22,732 bases of DNA from the NCBI GenBank assembly GCA_013695335.1, contig JACDAR010000264.1, forward strand, positions 1-22,732, read 5' to 3'. The notes beneath the pieces are model-generated. The model saw only the letters and a list, made by a program, of their open reading frames with translations. It made no database searches and was not told where the DNA came from. This document shows, piece after piece, positions 1 to 6,979 of this stretch. The stretch comes from Rubrobacter sp. (GTDB lineage Bacteria > Actinomycetota > Rubrobacteria > Rubrobacterales > Rubrobacteraceae). A program made the translations under genes and the position numbers. Position 1 is the first letter of the stretch; each line of letters begins with the position of its first letter.

Positions 1-158
1 TCCTCTTCGTCGCCCTTGACGCCGGCGAATAACTCGGCGACCGAGATCACTGATATGTACAGGTCCGAAGTCAGGCCCTCCAGATACTCCACGGCTTCGC
101 TCCTGCCCCTCAGGTACTCGATCAGCACATCTGTGTCTATTAGCAGCCGCCCGGCCAA
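1..158 (-). CDS. VapC-like PIN-domain toxin, partial (3' part outside window)
   Basis: The visible N-terminal 52 or so codons read LLIDTDVLIEYLRG near the start and ISVISVAELFAG further on. These are the first acidic strand (an Asp in LIDTDVLI) and the conserved Glu of the second acidic motif (AELF) of PIN-domain ribonucleases. The family cleaves RNA with Mg2+ and is held in check by a cognate antitoxin. The only usable start is TTG at 158, because the codon two triplets upstream in this frame is the antitoxin stop. The two genes are therefore separated by three bases and probably translationally coupled. The remaining acidic residues lie outside the window, so activity cannot be judged. The family call is firm, the subfamily is not. 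Confidence 0.85.
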   Translation of the reverse strand, partial: MAGRLLIDTDVLIEYLRGRSEAVEYLEGLTSDLYISVISVAELFAGVKGDEE

Positions 159-161
159 GCG

Positions 162-416
162 CTACCGCTCCACAGCGGCTTCGTGGCGCTCGTCGAACTC
201 CCGGCGCAGCGCCTCGAAGTCGGGCAGGTCGTCGCGGTCTTTCCACATGCCCCGCGCGCTGCGGAGGAGATCCAGCCGATTACCCTCCTGGTACCTGTCG
301 ATGAAGCCGTCCACCGCCTCGCGGATCAACTCGCTCTGGGTCCGTCCCGTGCGCCCGGCTATGGCCGCCAGCGCCTTTCGCTCCCCTTCGGTCAGGTAGA
401 TCTGCATCCTCTCCAC
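162..416 (-). CDS. Ribbon-helix-helix (CopG/VapB-like) antitoxin
   Basis: This 84-residue protein opens with MQIYLTEGERKALAAIA and continues GRTQSELIREAVDGFI, the strand-helix-helix pattern of ribbon-helix-helix DNA-binding antitoxins. The acidic, arginine-rich tail (about residues 45-84) would be the part that wraps the toxin. It lies directly upstream of the PIN toxin with a three-base gap, the normal antitoxin-first order. The GTG start at 416 has a GGAGG sequence four bases upstream; an internal ATG at 407 is an alternative that loses three residues. A paired GTATAC element lies just upstream and is the likely autoregulatory operator. Confidence 0.85.
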   Translation of the reverse strand: MERMQIYLTEGERKALAAIAGRTGRTQSELIREAVDGFIDRYQEGNRLDLLRSARGMWKDRDDLPDFEALRREFDERHEAAVER

Positions 417-432
417 AACACCTCCGATGTAT

Positions 433-447
433 GTATACGATGTATAC
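433..447. promoter_or_regulatory. Paired GTATAC operator upstream of the RHH/PIN pair
   Basis: GTATAC-GAT-GTATAC is a direct and inverted repeat (each half is itself palindromic), 17 bases upstream of the antitoxin GTG start. RHH antitoxins bind short palindromic half sites in tandem, so this is a good candidate autoregulatory operator overlapping the promoter. The assignment is inferred from position and symmetry. Confidence 0.5.
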
Positions 448-465
448 CATGTGGAAGACCGGGGA

Positions 466-696
466 TCAAACAGGCGAGGTAGGACGATCTAGCCTGCGGC
501 TTGCGAACCGCAAGCTCGCGTAGATGTCTGCTCGTTCGAGATCCGGCATCTCTTCGACAATTTCCTCGGGAGAGAAGCCGTCAGCCAGGAAATCTAGAAC
601 ATCGCTCACCCGAATGCGCATGCCGCGGATACAGGGGCGTTCACTGCATTGCTCCGGGGTCCGCCGTGATGCGATCCGCCACCTCAGCCATACCAT
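466..696 (-). pseudogene. DUF433-family antitoxin with frameshift, no toxin partner
   Basis: From residue 16 of the open frame the protein (EQCSERPCIRGMRIRV, then SDVLDFLADGFSPEEIVEEM) matches the intact DUF433 antitoxin at 11944-12168 almost residue for residue. The N-terminus is scrambled. The well-spaced ATG at 691 encodes MAEVADRITADP, matching the intact copy, but one extra C in the run after the GAC codon shifts the frame and gives a stop within about 16 codons. The ATG at 696 restores the downstream frame with an unrelated first 15 residues, but it abuts the AGAGG ribosome site with no spacer. No DUF5615-like toxin follows; the next gene is the RHH antitoxin. It is a decayed orphan or, less likely, still makes a variant protein. 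Confidence 0.75.
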
Positions 697-738
697 CCTC
701 TTTCCCGCACCTTGAGTGATCCTTGCCTGACGATCTCG

Positions 739-1005
739 TCAGGGAAAGTGCCGATAGATGTCTCGACGATGCAGACACCGAACGAACTCCACTTCATCGT
801 TCTCGACGGCGATGCCGATTCGGTAATCTCCAATGCGAATGCGATAGAAACCGCTGGCTCCGCTCAACTTCGTCAGGTTCGGCAACTCGCGCAAAGTCTC
901 CGCTGCCTCGACTTGCTGTATCGCTTCCTTCACGCGACGCAGCAACGACTCGTCCCGGATCTTCTTGAGATCCCGCGTGAAACTGCGCCGGAACGCAATC
1001 TTTAC
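739..1005 (-). CDS. RelE/ParE-family toxin with apparently lost start codon
   Basis: The frame reads KIAFRRSFTRDLKKI at its N-terminus, then LRELPNLTKLSGASGFYRIRIGDYRIGI and ends in RRDIYRHFP. This is the RelE/ParE fold: first strand and helix, a conserved YRIRIGDYRI strand pair and a C-terminal arginine/tyrosine strand. Members are ribosome-dependent mRNA interferases or gyrase poisons. The homologous N-terminus would start at 1005, where the codon is GTA rather than GTG, overlapping the antitoxin TAA. The next conventional start is TTG at 945, which would drop the first 20 residues, including strand 1 and helix 1. The toxin is probably silent or very weakly made. The family call is good; functionality is doubtful. 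Confidence 0.72.
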   Translation of the reverse strand, partial: VKIAFRRSFTRDLKKIRDESLLRRVKEAIQQVEAAETLRELPNLTKLSGASGFYRIRIGDYRIGIAVENDEVEFVRCLHRRDIYRHFP

Positions 1006-1211
1006 GCTCTACCCTCCAGGACATCGAAGACCTCATCGCGGTTCGCGCGCCCGGTCTGCTGGCCTTCCCGGATAGCCTCGGAGAGCGCGAAGTCTTCCAA
1101 CACTTCAGTAAATACCTCGTGCAATAGATCCCGCTGCTCGTGCAGAGTCTCGGTCAGTGCCTCTTTCAACACCCGCTTCATCGCCTCGTTGTCTACGTCA
1201 GGTTGTGCCAT
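1002..1211 (-). CDS. Antitoxin partner of the RelE/ParE-like toxin
   Basis: This 69-residue acidic, helical protein contains LHEVFTEVLEDFALSEAIREG and ends DEVFDVLEGRA. That C-terminal pattern (an EAIREG helix, then a short EVF-LLEG segment) is common in small antitoxins encoded immediately before RelE/ParE toxins. The N-terminal half is helical with many Leu and Glu. Its TAA stop overlaps the position where the toxin should start. The ATG at 1211 has a GAGG-like sequence upstream. A short inverted repeat at 1227-1243 lies in the leader and may be its operator. Confidence 0.72.
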   Translation of the reverse strand: MAQPDVDNEAMKRVLKEALTETLHEQRDLLHEVFTEVLEDFALSEAIREGQQTGRANRDEVFDVLEGRA

Positions 1212-1226
1212 CTCAGTACCTCGCTA

Positions 1227-1243
1227 TGAGAGCAGTACTCTCA
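1227..1243. promoter_or_regulatory. Inverted repeat upstream of antitoxin, possible operator
   Basis: TGAGAG-CAGTA-CTCTCA has perfect 6-base arms with a 5-base spacer and sits 16 bases upstream of the antitoxin ATG (minus strand). It could be the autoregulatory site for the antitoxin/toxin pair. The assignment rests on position and symmetry only. Confidence 0.4.
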
Positions 1244-1259
1244 CAGTATCGCACTACTC

Positions 1260-1511
1260 TCAGACCTCCGTCATCCCTGGCGCATCGAGCAGACTGTCCA
1301 GCTCCTCTTTGGAGAGCTCGTCTTGTTGACGGATAGTCTTGTCTGGTTCGGGATCATCGTCTATACGACACCATACTTTGAGAAAACTAGGGAACGCTGG
1401 CAAGCGGTTCAGGTATCTATCCACGGTCCACCGGCGCAGAGGTGCGGGGCCAGGATCGCGAGAGCAACGCGCCGCTGCTGGTGAATCCGTTCGCACCAGC
1501 CACCCATTCAT
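1260..1511 (-). CDS. Doubtful small hypothetical protein
   Basis: An 83-codon frame runs from ATG 1511 and ends in QQDELSKEELDSLLDAPGMTEV, a charged helical tail that looks coding. The first half is proline- and arginine-rich and unconvincing. The open frame continues far upstream under the plus-strand SDR gene, where it is certainly a shadow. It would sit about 48 bases upstream of the antitoxin at 1211 on the same strand. I recognise no family. The rest of this stretch, 1512-1628, holds only the leader of the SDR gene. Confidence 0.25.
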   Translation of the reverse strand: MNGWLVRTDSPAAARCSRDPGPAPLRRWTVDRYLNRLPAFPSFLKVWCRIDDDPEPDKTIRQQDELSKEELDSLLDAPGMTEV

Positions 1512-1628
1512 ACGTTTTACCGTCTCCGGGGTCGGGTAGTCTGACAGTTGTTGTCGGAACGCTTTCGAGTTCCGGCGGCGGATTTTGGAAGTGCAGTTGT
1601 ACGTTTCGTAATGGAAGGGTTTTAAAAG

Positions 1629-2366
1629 ATGGATGGAATAGACGGCAAAGTAGTCGTAGTAACTGGTGGAAGCAGCGGCCTTGGGGAGGCCACGGCGAAG
1701 CTGCTGGCGGAGCGCGGGGCGAAGGTCATGCTCGGCGCGCGGCGCGAGGAGAACCTGGAGAGGATCGTCTCCGAGATAAAGGAAGACGGTGGCACGGCTT
1801 CCTACAGGGTCACGGACGTGACGAATAAGGATCAGGTGGAGAACCTGGTCGCCGGGGCGGTCGATGAGTTTGGCAGGATAGACGTGCTGGTGAACAACGC
1901 CGGCCTGATGCCGCTCTCGCCGCTCGAAGCGCTCAAGATCGACGAGTGGGAGCGGATGGTAGACGTGAACATCAAGGGCGTCCTGTACGGTATCGCCGCC
2001 GCGCTCCCAAGGATGCAGGAGCAGCACAGCGGGCAGTTCATCAACCTCTCGTCCGTTGCAGGGCACGTCGTGTTCCCCAACTCCGCTGTGTACTCTGGGA
2101 CCAAGTACGCCGTCTGGGCCATCTCCGAGGGTCTCAGGCAGGAGGTCGGGGAGGAAATTCGGACCACCACCATCTCGCCCGGCGCGGTCCAGAGCGAGCT
2201 CACGACCCACATCACTCATGAGGAGACCGCCGAAGGCACCAGCGCACTCGAAGACATGGCGATAGACGCCGACGCCGTCGCCCGCGCCATCGCCTACGCC
2301 ATCGAGCAGCCGAAGGACGTGGACACCAACGAGATAGTCCTCCGCCCAACCGCCCAGCCCCTGTAA
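1629..2366 (+). CDS. Short-chain dehydrogenase/reductase (classical SDR)
   Basis: The 245-residue protein has the classical SDR layout. The nucleotide site is VVVTGGSSGLGEATA (residues about 8-22), followed by VTDV before the next strand, LVNNAG (about 86-91), a catalytic Ser in INLSSVAG, and the YSGTK catalytic Tyr/Lys motif near residue 156. It ends with DTNEIVLRPTAQPL, typical of the YdfG/serine-3-dehydrogenase-like branch whose members reduce 3-hydroxy acids or other small carbonyls with NADP(H). The substrate cannot be read from the sequence. The ATG at 1629 follows a GGAAGGG ribosome site. The gene is monocistronic, closed by the terminator at 2385. Confidence 0.93.
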   Translation: MDGIDGKVVVVTGGSSGLGEATAKLLAERGAKVMLGARREENLERIVSEIKEDGGTASYRVTDVTNKDQVENLVAGAVDEFGRIDVLVNNAGLMPLSPLEALKIDEWERMVDVNIKGVLYGIAAALPRMQEQHSGQFINLSSVAGHVVFPNSAVYSGTKYAVWAISEGLRQEVGEEIRTTTISPGAVQSELTTHITHEETAEGTSALEDMAIDADAVARAIAYAIEQPKDVDTNEIVLRPTAQPL

Positions 2367-2384
2367 CCAAAACGAACTCCTGTG

Positions 2385-2424
2385 GAGGCCCGGTCACGCA
2401 CAATGCGTGGTCGGGCCTCATTTT
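2385..2424 (+). terminator. Rho-independent terminator after the SDR gene
   Basis: A 16-bp stem runs from 2385 to 2400 and from 2404 to 2419, including two G-T wobble pairs, with a CAA loop. The outer arms are GAGGCCCG and CGGGCCTC. The stem is followed directly by ATTTT. It separates the SDR gene from the MFS gene. It is the clearest terminator in the window. Confidence 0.88.
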
Positions 2425-2474
2425 CGTACCCACGCGGCACACGTTCTCATATCCGGGTGTAAGGTAGTGTTTCG

Positions 2475-3701
2475 ATGACGAACCCAGCATCAGCCGACAT
2501 GCAAGGGCCGGGAGGTTCCGCCGGGGAGGCAGGCGCAAGCCCGCTGATTGTCGGTGTGATCTCGCTGTGTGCTGGGATCACGGTCTCCAACCTGTATCTC
2601 ACCCAGCCGCTCCTGCCGCTAGTGGCTGAGAGCCTGAAGGTGAGCCCCTCGCAGGTCGGTTTCCTGCCGACCATCGGACAGATCGGCTACGCGCTCGGGA
2701 TACTCCTGATCGTACCGCTCGGCGACGTTCTGCGCCGCAGGGGACTCCTCGTTTTCGTTCTGACCGGCCTGCTCCTTTCCCTCGCTGGCGCAGCATTGGC
2801 CCCGACCCTCGGCGTGCTGATGGTGGCTACGCTCTTCGTCAGCTCGCTCACGATATTGCCCCAGATCCTGATCCCACTGGCTTCACAGATAGCTGGCAAC
2901 GAGCATCGCGGACGGGTGCTGGCGATCATCGGGGCGATGCTGACGTGCGGCCTGTTCGCCTCCCGAAGCCTGTACGGTCAGGTCGGCGACGCCTTCGGAT
3001 GGCGAGCCTCCTACGTGGTCGCCGCTGTTCTTTCGGCAATTATCGGGGCGATCACCATATCCGCCCTCCCGAAAGAGAAGAGCAAGGAAGGCGAGACGTA
3101 CACTGGCCTCCTGAGATCCCTACCAACGCTACTCGCCGAGGAGCCGACACTCCGCAAAGCGTGCCTGTTGCAGGGTTCGATCTTCGCCACATTCAACATG
3201 TTCTGGACCACTATTGTCTTCATGCTCACCGAGAGCCCCTACGGTTTCTCCACGGGCACGGCCGGTCTGTTCGGCCTGCTCGGCCTCGTCAGCGCCATGA
3301 CCGCGCCTTTCGTCGGAGGGTTCATAGACCGACGCGGCCCCGTCGCCACGCTCGGGATCTGCCTGCTCATCACCATCGGCTCGGCGGTAGCATTCTTCGT
3401 CGGCCAGACGCTGCTCGCCGCCGTGATCGTCGGCGTCGTGCTGCTCGGTATCGGCGTCCAGGGTGGGATGAGCGCCAACCAGACGCGCATCCTCACCATC
3501 CGTCCCGAGGCCGGAAGCCGCATGAACACCGTCTTTCTAGTCCTGATCTTCGCCTGTGGAGCCGCTGGCGGCGCGGTGGGTTCAGCCCTCTACCACGCCG
3601 GAGGCTGGCCCCTGGTCTGCATCTCAGGCGTCTGCGTCAGCACCTCCGGTTTCGTAGCCTGGCTTTTCCTCGACTACGGTGGCTCCCGGAAGCCTGTATA
3701 A
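2475..3701 (+). CDS. MFS transporter, 12 TM
   Basis: The 408-residue protein is hydrophobic with about 12 membrane segments and a charged central loop (ALPKEKSKEGETY, about residue 200). It carries the MFS loop 2-3 motif as PLGDVLRRRG (about residues 80-90), and the corresponding second-half loop as GGFIDRRGPVATLG. These features fit a drug/metabolite:proton antiporter of the inner membrane, but the substrate is unknown. The ATG at 2475 has an AAGGTAG ribosome site. No regulator is adjacent. Pieces of a second and third version of this gene's 3' end recur at 11414-11557 and 12220-12337. Confidence 0.92.
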   Translation: MTNPASADMQGPGGSAGEAGASPLIVGVISLCAGITVSNLYLTQPLLPLVAESLKVSPSQVGFLPTIGQIGYALGILLIVPLGDVLRRRGLLVFVLTGLLLSLAGAALAPTLGVLMVATLFVSSLTILPQILIPLASQIAGNEHRGRVLAIIGAMLTCGLFASRSLYGQVGDAFGWRASYVVAAVLSAIIGAITISALPKEKSKEGETYTGLLRSLPTLLAEEPTLRKACLLQGSIFATFNMFWTTIVFMLTESPYGFSTGTAGLFGLLGLVSAMTAPFVGGFIDRRGPVATLGICLLITIGSAVAFFVGQTLLAAVIVGVVLLGIGVQGGMSANQTRILTIRPEAGSRMNTVFLVLIFACGAAGGAVGSALYHAGGWPLVCISGVCVSTSGFVAWLFLDYGGSRKPV

Positions 3702-3800
3702 CGCGAACCAGCAACGGTCGCGGTCGAGTAGTTTCGGACTCCTCCGGCTACATTTTTTATCCGAGATCTCGACCAACGGTTCACCACGCTGGAGCAACTC
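3692..3800 (+). repeat. Direct repeat, copy 1 (MFS 3' end plus downstream spacer)
   Basis: This segment from the last MFS codons through the spacer is nearly the same as 11547-11656. Both contain TAACGCGAACC, GTCGAGTAGTTTCGGACTC, TTTTATCCGAGA (or ACCT) and CCACGCTGGAGCAACTC in the same order. Copy 1 lacks about 19 bases that follow the GCAACTC in copy 2, where AACTC occurs twice. It marks the edge of a duplicated block. Confidence 0.85.
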
Positions 3801-3830
3801 TTCGACAGAAGAAGGCCATCCGAAAGACTA
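3756..3830 (-). pseudogene. C-terminal remnant of a DUF5615-type toxin
   Basis: On the minus strand the frame reads LS-stop-SF, then EELLQRGEPLVEISDK. This aligns with the end of the intact toxin at 11606-11947 (ALSKSFPTARELLQRGEPLVEVSDKS). The Lys codon AAG has become TAG, and the natural stop is lost by an indel after SDK. Only about 25 codons remain, abutting the ABC permease; the first TAG is also the permease stop codon. It shows that a DUF433/DUF5615 pair once followed the intact MFS gene here. Confidence 0.72.
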
Positions 3831-4628
3831 AGAGAGTACGTCGCGGCGGGTAAAGACTGCCCAGGCGGCGGTGAGGAAGACAGCACCCCAGAGTACGCTG
3901 ACCCAGAGGGAGCGCGCAATAGGTTCCCAGGCTATGGGATCCCGGGTCAGGTTGAGCCAGGCCTCGAACTGGTTCGTGAGCAGGTAAGGGTCGAGCGGGC
4001 CAGCGAGGCCGAGCCCGGAGGCGAGCCTGAGGAGCAGAACGAGGACCACGGCGCCAACACCCGAGCCCACCGAGTTGTGGGTGGTGACTGACAGGAAGAT
4101 CGCGAACGCGGCGAGCGCCATCAGGGGTACCGAGACCAGGCCAGCGCCGCCCCACACGAGTCCTATGCCACGCCCGACGCCTATGGTCGCCCCGCCAGGC
4201 CCGGCGAGGGGGGCGAATCCACCGGCCAGGTAGCCGGCGGCGAGGCCGACGCCAGCGAGGACCGCCGAGGCGGCCAGGCAGTAGATGCCCACAGCCACCA
4301 CCTTGGAGAAGAACAACTCGGTACGGCCCACGGACCGGCTGAGGACCGTCTTCAGGGTTCCGGCCGAGACTTCCCCGGCCACCGCATCCCCCGCGACGAA
4401 CGCCACGACCAGAGGCAATAGAACGAACGTGGCGAAGGCCAGGGTGACCAGCGGAACGACCAGCCCGTTCTCCAGCAGTTGCGTGGCGAAAGGGGCCTCG
4501 CCTTCGGGCGGCCCCTGGCGTGTGATCTCCAGCGCCGCCACGAACAAGACCGGCACGAGCGCCATCGCCCCTAGCCCGAAGAGCGTCCGCCGCTGCCGCA
4601 AAAGCTTGTAGATCTCCCAGCGGATCAT
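3828..4628 (-). CDS. ABC-2 type transporter permease
   Basis: The protein of about 266 residues opens MIRWEIYKLLRQRRTLFGLGAM, the typical cytoplasmic amphipathic start of ABC-2 permeases. It has about six membrane spans and the conserved GEVSAGTLKTVLSRSVGRTELFFSK segment after TM2. It is the membrane subunit of an exporter with the ATPase encoded just upstream. The start could be ATG 4628 (chosen, fits the family N-terminus) or GTG 4640. The last codons and stop (DVLS, TAG) fall where the toxin remnant begins, so the original C-terminus may have been a little different. It is third in the operon, 100 or so bases after the ATPase gene. Confidence 0.9.
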   Translation of the reverse strand: MIRWEIYKLLRQRRTLFGLGAMALVPVLFVAALEITRQGPPEGEAPFATQLLENGLVVPLVTLAFATFVLLPLVVAFVAGDAVAGEVSAGTLKTVLSRSVGRTELFFSKVVAVGIYCLAASAVLAGVGLAAGYLAGGFAPLAGPGGATIGVGRGIGLVWGGAGLVSVPLMALAAFAIFLSVTTHNSVGSGVGAVVLVLLLRLASGLGLAGPLDPYLLTNQFEAWLNLTRDPIAWEPIARSLWVSVLWGAVFLTAAWAVFTRRDVLS

Positions 4629-4731
4629 GCCGAATCCCACTGTCTGCTTCGATGCGTTCGCACTTCGTGGGTAGCAGGAGACCCGCTTCCCACGCTGCGT
4701 TGGATGAGATCGTTCGCTCCCTCGTCTTGCC

Positions 4732-5691
4732 TCAAGGGCGCTCTTCGGTTAGCTCGAGGAAGAGGTCTTCGAGGCTAGGCCGCGCTGGCACCAGCGCCAG
4801 GATTTCGACACCCCCTCCTACGAGATCCCGCACCACAGGTCCAGGCCCCTCTGGGCCTACCGTGAGCCTTATCTCCTCGCCAACCGCCCCTTCCCGCGCT
4901 ACGGCGTCAGCGACTGATGCGTCTGTGACGTGTGGGCTGCCTTCGAGGATTCGTATGGCGCCCTTCGCTTCGTTCACCACGAGCCGGTATCCGGGGTGGC
5001 CGTTGTCTCCCCCTACTACCTCTGCGATAGTGCCTTCGGCGAGGAGGCGACCGTTGCCGATTACGGCCACCCTGTTGCAAAGTTGCTCGACCTCGGCGAG
5101 CAGGTGGCTGGAGAGGAAGATCGTAAGTCCCTCCTCGTTGAGGCGGTGGATGAGCGCCCGAACGTCGCGCATCCCGCCTGGGTCGAGCCCGCTCGTCGGC
5201 TCGTCCAGGATGAGGACCTCGGGCTCTCGGAGTAGCGCTGAGGCTATCGCCAGCCGCTGCTTCATCCCCGTGGAATACGTCTTGACCTTGTCCCTCTCCC
5301 TCCCGAGAAGCCCGACGGTCTCCAGAACCCTCGGTATCTGTGGCTTCCCCTTGCGGCGGTCTGCGGCGGCGAGGAGCCTGAGGTTGTCTAGCGCCGAGAG
5401 GTAGCCGTAGAAGCCTGGCGCGTCCACGAAGCCCGCTACGCCCTCGCGGCCCCAGGCTCCGCCCGGTACGCCTGCTGGACGCCCGAAGAGGCGTATCTCA
5501 CCCTCGGTTGGCTCTATGAGGCCGAAGATCGTCCGGATTGTGGTGCTCTTGCCGCTTCCGTTGGGACCGAGGAAACCGTACACGTCCCCCTGGCGCACCT
5601 CGAAGTTCAGGGAGTCCACGGCGACGAAGTCCCCGAACTTCTTGGTGAAGCCCCGAACCTCGAGCACCGAAGCTCCGCGATGGTCCCCCAT
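4732..5691 (-). CDS. ABC transporter ATP-binding protein (BcrA/CcmA-like exporter ATPase)
   Basis: The 319-residue protein has Walker A GPNGSGKST (42-50), the variant signature YSTGMKQR (139-146), Walker B VLILDEPTSGLDP (159-171) and the H-loop SSHLLAE (His 196). The YSTGMKQR signature is typical of ATPases paired with ABC-2 permeases in drug, bacitracin-type or multidrug export. The C-terminal 100 residues form the usual extra domain. It starts 12 bases after the LolA-like gene stop. ATG 5691 has no good ribosome site, while GTG 5667 has GCGGAG upstream, so the shorter start is possible. Substrate unknown. Confidence 0.93.
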   Translation of the reverse strand: MGDHRGASVLEVRGFTKKFGDFVAVDSLNFEVRQGDVYGFLGPNGSGKSTTIRTIFGLIEPTEGEIRLFGRPAGVPGGAWGREGVAGFVDAPGFYGYLSALDNLRLLAAADRRKGKPQIPRVLETVGLLGRERDKVKTYSTGMKQRLAIASALLREPEVLILDEPTSGLDPGGMRDVRALIHRLNEEGLTIFLSSHLLAEVEQLCNRVAVIGNGRLLAEGTIAEVVGGDNGHPGYRLVVNEAKGAIRILEGSPHVTDASVADAVAREGAVGEEIRLTVGPEGPGPVVRDLVGGGVEILALVPARPSLEDLFLELTEERP

Positions 5692-5703
5692 CGTCTTAAA
5701 GGG

Positions 5704-6933
5704 CTAACGGGCCAGCAGCCCGCGCGCCGCCTCCCTGAGTTCGGCCGCAGGCACGCTCCCGGCGAGCGTGTAAGATACGCCGCCATCGCTCCAGGTGAGG
5801 ACGGTCCCAACGGGCGTGGAAAGTTCGTCCGCCTGGACACCGCCAAGATCCACGACAGGAACCTGCATACCGCCTCCTTGCTCCCCTGGGCCAGGACTCG
5901 TGGGGGATCCTACCTCTTCCCCGCCCCCTGCCTTCTCGGTGAGGCTGACGGCGCCCCAATCAGACCCGTAGGTCAGGACTGCCGCACCGTCAGCCACCAC
6001 GATCTCCTCCAGCCCCCGGCCACCTGGCGCATCGGGCAAACCTTCGACCGTGAACCCAGACAGCTCGCTCGCCTCCGCTACCGATGCGACTCTCCGGGGC
6101 CCGTCACCTTCACGGTGTTCGTCCGCCCTGTCTCCATTTGGCTCCAGGCGCTCGACCACGGCGCCTGGCGGCGTTTCGAACTCGAAGCGCGCGTCAGGGA
6201 TGGGGCCAACCTCGAAGTCCCTGGCCCGGTAGCTGGCTACAGGCTCTGGCCTACCCTCTGCGTAGAGATCGAAGCTGAGCGGCACGAAGGTCTCCGCGTC
6301 GACAAGCGTCTCGGCCCTCTCGACGAGGGTCACGCTCTTGTCCTTGGGCTCGAGGGTCAGGGGGTAAGCCCAGCGACCCGCGACCTCGACCGGCGCCCCT
6401 GTCGTGAGCTTGCTTGAAGGCGCAATCTCCGCGAGCACCTCATCTATCTTCTCAGGTGACGCCCCAGGTAGCCCATCAGCCTCGGCAGCGCTGTCTGGTG
6501 CGCTCTCCGGTTTCTCGCCTGTCTTGAGCGTGTTCGACGCCCCGTTATAGAGGCTTACCCGGTCGCCGTTCCTGACGAAGACCCTGTCCCCGTTCTCGCC
6601 CTGGAGCTCGGCGCGTAGTCTGTCGGGGCCGCTGCGCCAGATACGGGCCGTGCGCGGGCCCGAGTCTCCTGTGTCGCCCCCTTCGGAGGCTCCAATGAGC
6701 CCGTCCGGCACGAGCGTCTGCCCGGCGGTCAGGGTCGCGCTGAAGTCCGGCGCGTTCTCTGGGGCGGCGCTCACGCGGGTGAGCAGCTCTTTCTCGGTGA
6801 GCCTCTCTGGTGGTTCGCCCTGGGCGCCAGCCCCGACGGTGACCGCGCCGACGCCGAGCACCGCTACAAGGACGAGGCCAAGGACCGCAGTCAAGGCTCG
6901 GGTCGGAATTCGTCCGGTCCTCGCTCCATCCAT
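5704..6933 (-). CDS. LolA/MucB-like exported protein of an ABC transporter operon
   Basis: The 409-residue protein has a single N-terminal hydrophobic segment (about residues 13-36, ALTAVLGLVLVAVLGVGAV), acting as signal peptide or anchor, and an extracytoplasmic rest. The middle part, with ATLTAGQTL, RIWRSGPDRLRAEL, DRVFVRNGDRVSLYN and PLSFDLYAEG, is the strand pattern of the LolA/LppX/RseB lipid-binding fold. The last 130 residues form a second strand-rich domain ending PAAELREAARGLLAR. In actinobacteria such proteins are commonly encoded beside ABC-2 exporters; a role in carrying a lipid-like substrate or sensing it is inferred. Start ATG 6933 follows an AGGAGG site. First gene of the operon. 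Confidence 0.82.
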   Translation of the reverse strand: MDGARTGRIPTRALTAVLGLVLVAVLGVGAVTVGAGAQGEPPERLTEKELLTRVSAAPENAPDFSATLTAGQTLVPDGLIGASEGGDTGDSGPRTARIWRSGPDRLRAELQGENGDRVFVRNGDRVSLYNGASNTLKTGEKPESAPDSAAEADGLPGASPEKIDEVLAEIAPSSKLTTGAPVEVAGRWAYPLTLEPKDKSVTLVERAETLVDAETFVPLSFDLYAEGRPEPVASYRARDFEVGPIPDARFEFETPPGAVVERLEPNGDRADEHREGDGPRRVASVAEASELSGFTVEGLPDAPGGRGLEEIVVADGAAVLTYGSDWGAVSLTEKAGGGEEVGSPTSPGPGEQGGGMQVPVVDLGGVQADELSTPVGTVLTWSDGGVSYTLAGSVPAAELREAARGLLAR

Positions 6934-6979
6934 GCCAACGCCTCCTCGTACCGACTCCGCTACCGTCTCTCTTATTTTC

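Noticed and set aside
3730..3760. T-run after a short CGGA/TCCG stem as the MFS terminator
   Set aside because: The stem is only 4 bp, and in the repeat copy it is not conserved; this segment is better explained as toxin remnant.
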